Below are positions 63,187 through 64,000 of a stretch of 64,000 nucleotides of DNA, piece by piece. Source of the stretch: Bacteroidota bacterium. Lineage in GTDB: Bacteria > Bacteroidota > Bacteroidia > Chitinophagales > LD1. The translations under genes and the position numbers were made by a program. Under the pieces are notes generated by a model. That model made no database searches. It saw only the letters and a program-made list of their open reading frames with translations, and had not been told where the DNA came from. The first letter of the stretch is position 1. Each line of letters opens with the position of its first letter. The stretch is taken from contig JAFDYQ010000001.1 of the NCBI GenBank assembly GCA_018267365.1, positions 1 to 64,000 on the forward strand. Reading direction: 5' to 3'.

Positions 63187-64000
63187 ATTTTTTTGCGAGT
63201 TGCTGTGGATAGATAATAAAGTACCAGATGATAAAAGCGATAGAAGATCCGATGACTATGATATGGACTGATGGCGGCATCTGATGATATAGGCGGGTAA
63301 TGAAACTCTCTATAAAACCTGCAGTGATAAAAACAGGCACAAGCCCCACCACAATTTTAAGGCTACGTTTGCCGGCTTCGACCAATGCATCCTGGCGGGA
63401 ATAGGTGCCGGGAAATAAAAGACTATTGCCCAAAACGATACCTGCACCCCCTGCTATCACGATAGCAGAAAGCTCAAGTGCTCCATGTAGAAATATAGCA
63501 GAAAAGGACGTCCAAAAAAGATCCCTTTCATAAAAAAAATATTGGAAAACACCTACCATGATGCCATTTCTGAAGAGCTGATAGTATGACCCCAGTGAAA
63601 AGAAAATGCCCTCCACATAGGTGATAAACGATACCATGATATTATTGCTGGAGATAGCGATAAACATACCTGTACGGTGCATGGAATCATACACCGCCAT
63701 CGGGTCGCCTTTGCGAATATTCTCTAAAGTCATATCGACATAGCTATCGCCTAATATAAGCCTGACGAAATCCTCATCATGTGCGGCTGAAACTACGCCG
63801 ATAGCTATGGAAAGAAGAAAGAACAACAAGGAATAAAGCAGCTCTTTATGACTCCGCGAAACTGCATATGGTACTTCGTATCTCCAGAAAGCAACGAAAC
63901 GGCTACGGCGTTCACTTTTGGTTTGATATATCCTGCGGTGAAAGTGAGCAGTGAGCTCATTGAGATATTTTGTGGTATTGCTGCCAGGGTAGAAAGTACG
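63158..64000 (-). CDS. SpoIIM-family (stage II sporulation protein M-like) membrane protein, partial at window end
   Basis: The frame is open from 63158 to the window edge, so the 5' end is missing. The visible 280 residues read NTTKYLNELTAHFHRRIYQT, then a basic stretch, then at least five transmembrane helices: LLYSLLFFLLSIAIGVVSA, IAISSNNIMVSFITYVEGIFFSLGSYYQLF, FSAIFLHGALELSAIVIAGGAGIVLGNSLLFPG and a C-terminal IIVIGSSIAFIIWYFIIYPQQ. The HGALELSAIVIAGGAG segment is characteristic of the SpoIIM/DUF95 family. In Bacteroidota such genes commonly head MoxR clusters and are not linked to sporulation. Continues beyond 64000. Confidence 0.8.
   Translation of the reverse strand, partial: RTFYPGSNTTKYLNELTAHFHRRIYQTKSERRSRFVAFWRYEVPYAVSRSHKELLYSLLFFLLSIAIGVVSAAHDEDFVRLILGDSYVDMTLENIRKGDPMAVYDSMHRTGMFIAISSNNIMVSFITYVEGIFFSLGSYYQLFRNGIMVGVFQYFFYERDLFWTSFSAIFLHGALELSAIVIAGGAGIVLGNSLLFPGTYSRQDALVEAGKRSLKIVVGLVPVFITAGFIESFITRLYHQMPPSVHIIVIGSSIAFIIWYFIIYPQQLAKKYGAAEISLI

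Overview
The window looks like a chromosomal segment of a Bacteroidota bacterium, probably of the Chitinophagales/Sphingobacteriales type. This is inferred from gene content, not from a search. Pointers are type A and type B type IX secretion (T9SS) sorting domains on three surface proteins, a PorE-like OmpA protein, a TonB-dependent receptor with a carboxypeptidase-regulatory plug extension, a Rho factor with a long polar insertion, and many TAnnTTTG (-7) promoter motifs. No rRNA, tRNA, CRISPR array, integrase or intact transposase was recognised.

Layout. 0-11.3 kb: arginase, glycerol kinase, a small repetitive secreted protein, a thioredoxin-like gene broken by a C-tract frameshift, a PorE-like OmpA protein, pyruvate kinase, a CLC channel/antiporter with CBS domains and an M42 aminopeptidase. 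11.3-22.3 kb is accessory-rich: two paralogous T9SS cargo proteins in opposite orientation, a TonB receptor, a DUF2177 membrane protein, yceD-rpmF, a UPF0175/DUF3368 toxin-antitoxin pair, a lipoprotein with a VHL-like beta domain, an AIM6/PI-PLC-like protein and several intergenic inverted repeats. 22.4-32.4 kb: Kup, DinB, a PLP trans-sulfuration enzyme, DUF72, DUF1295, serS and rho. 32.4-34.6 kb: a decaying tandem array built from the 3' end of a phage-terminase-like gene and REP-like hairpins, then a gene-free stretch. 34.6-43.6 kb: rpmH-rnpA, a PagL-like deacylase, DUF502, a TPR protein, yicC-gmk, apaG, 3-hydroxyanthranilate dioxygenase, an atypical SDR and a CorC/GldE-like protein. 43.6-57.9 kb: a very large lectin/PKD T9SS type B protein, relA/spoT, DHFR, a PIF1-like helicase, a DUF3089 hydrolase and an M3 peptidase. 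57.9-64 kb: a translationally coupled SpoIIM / membrane / DUF4129-like / DUF4350-like / MoxR / DUF58 operon, cut by the window end.

Themes. Much of the window serves the cell envelope: T9SS cargo, OmpA, the TonB receptor, lipid A modification, lipoproteins and the MoxR-DUF58 membrane cluster. The rest is core housekeeping (translation, transcription termination, stringent response, nucleotide metabolism). The least explained material is the set of dispersed intergenic repeats (at least four families), the terminase-fragment array, the VHL-like lipoprotein and the novel domain shared by the two T9SS cargo proteins. I found no clear new multi-gene defence or biosynthetic system.
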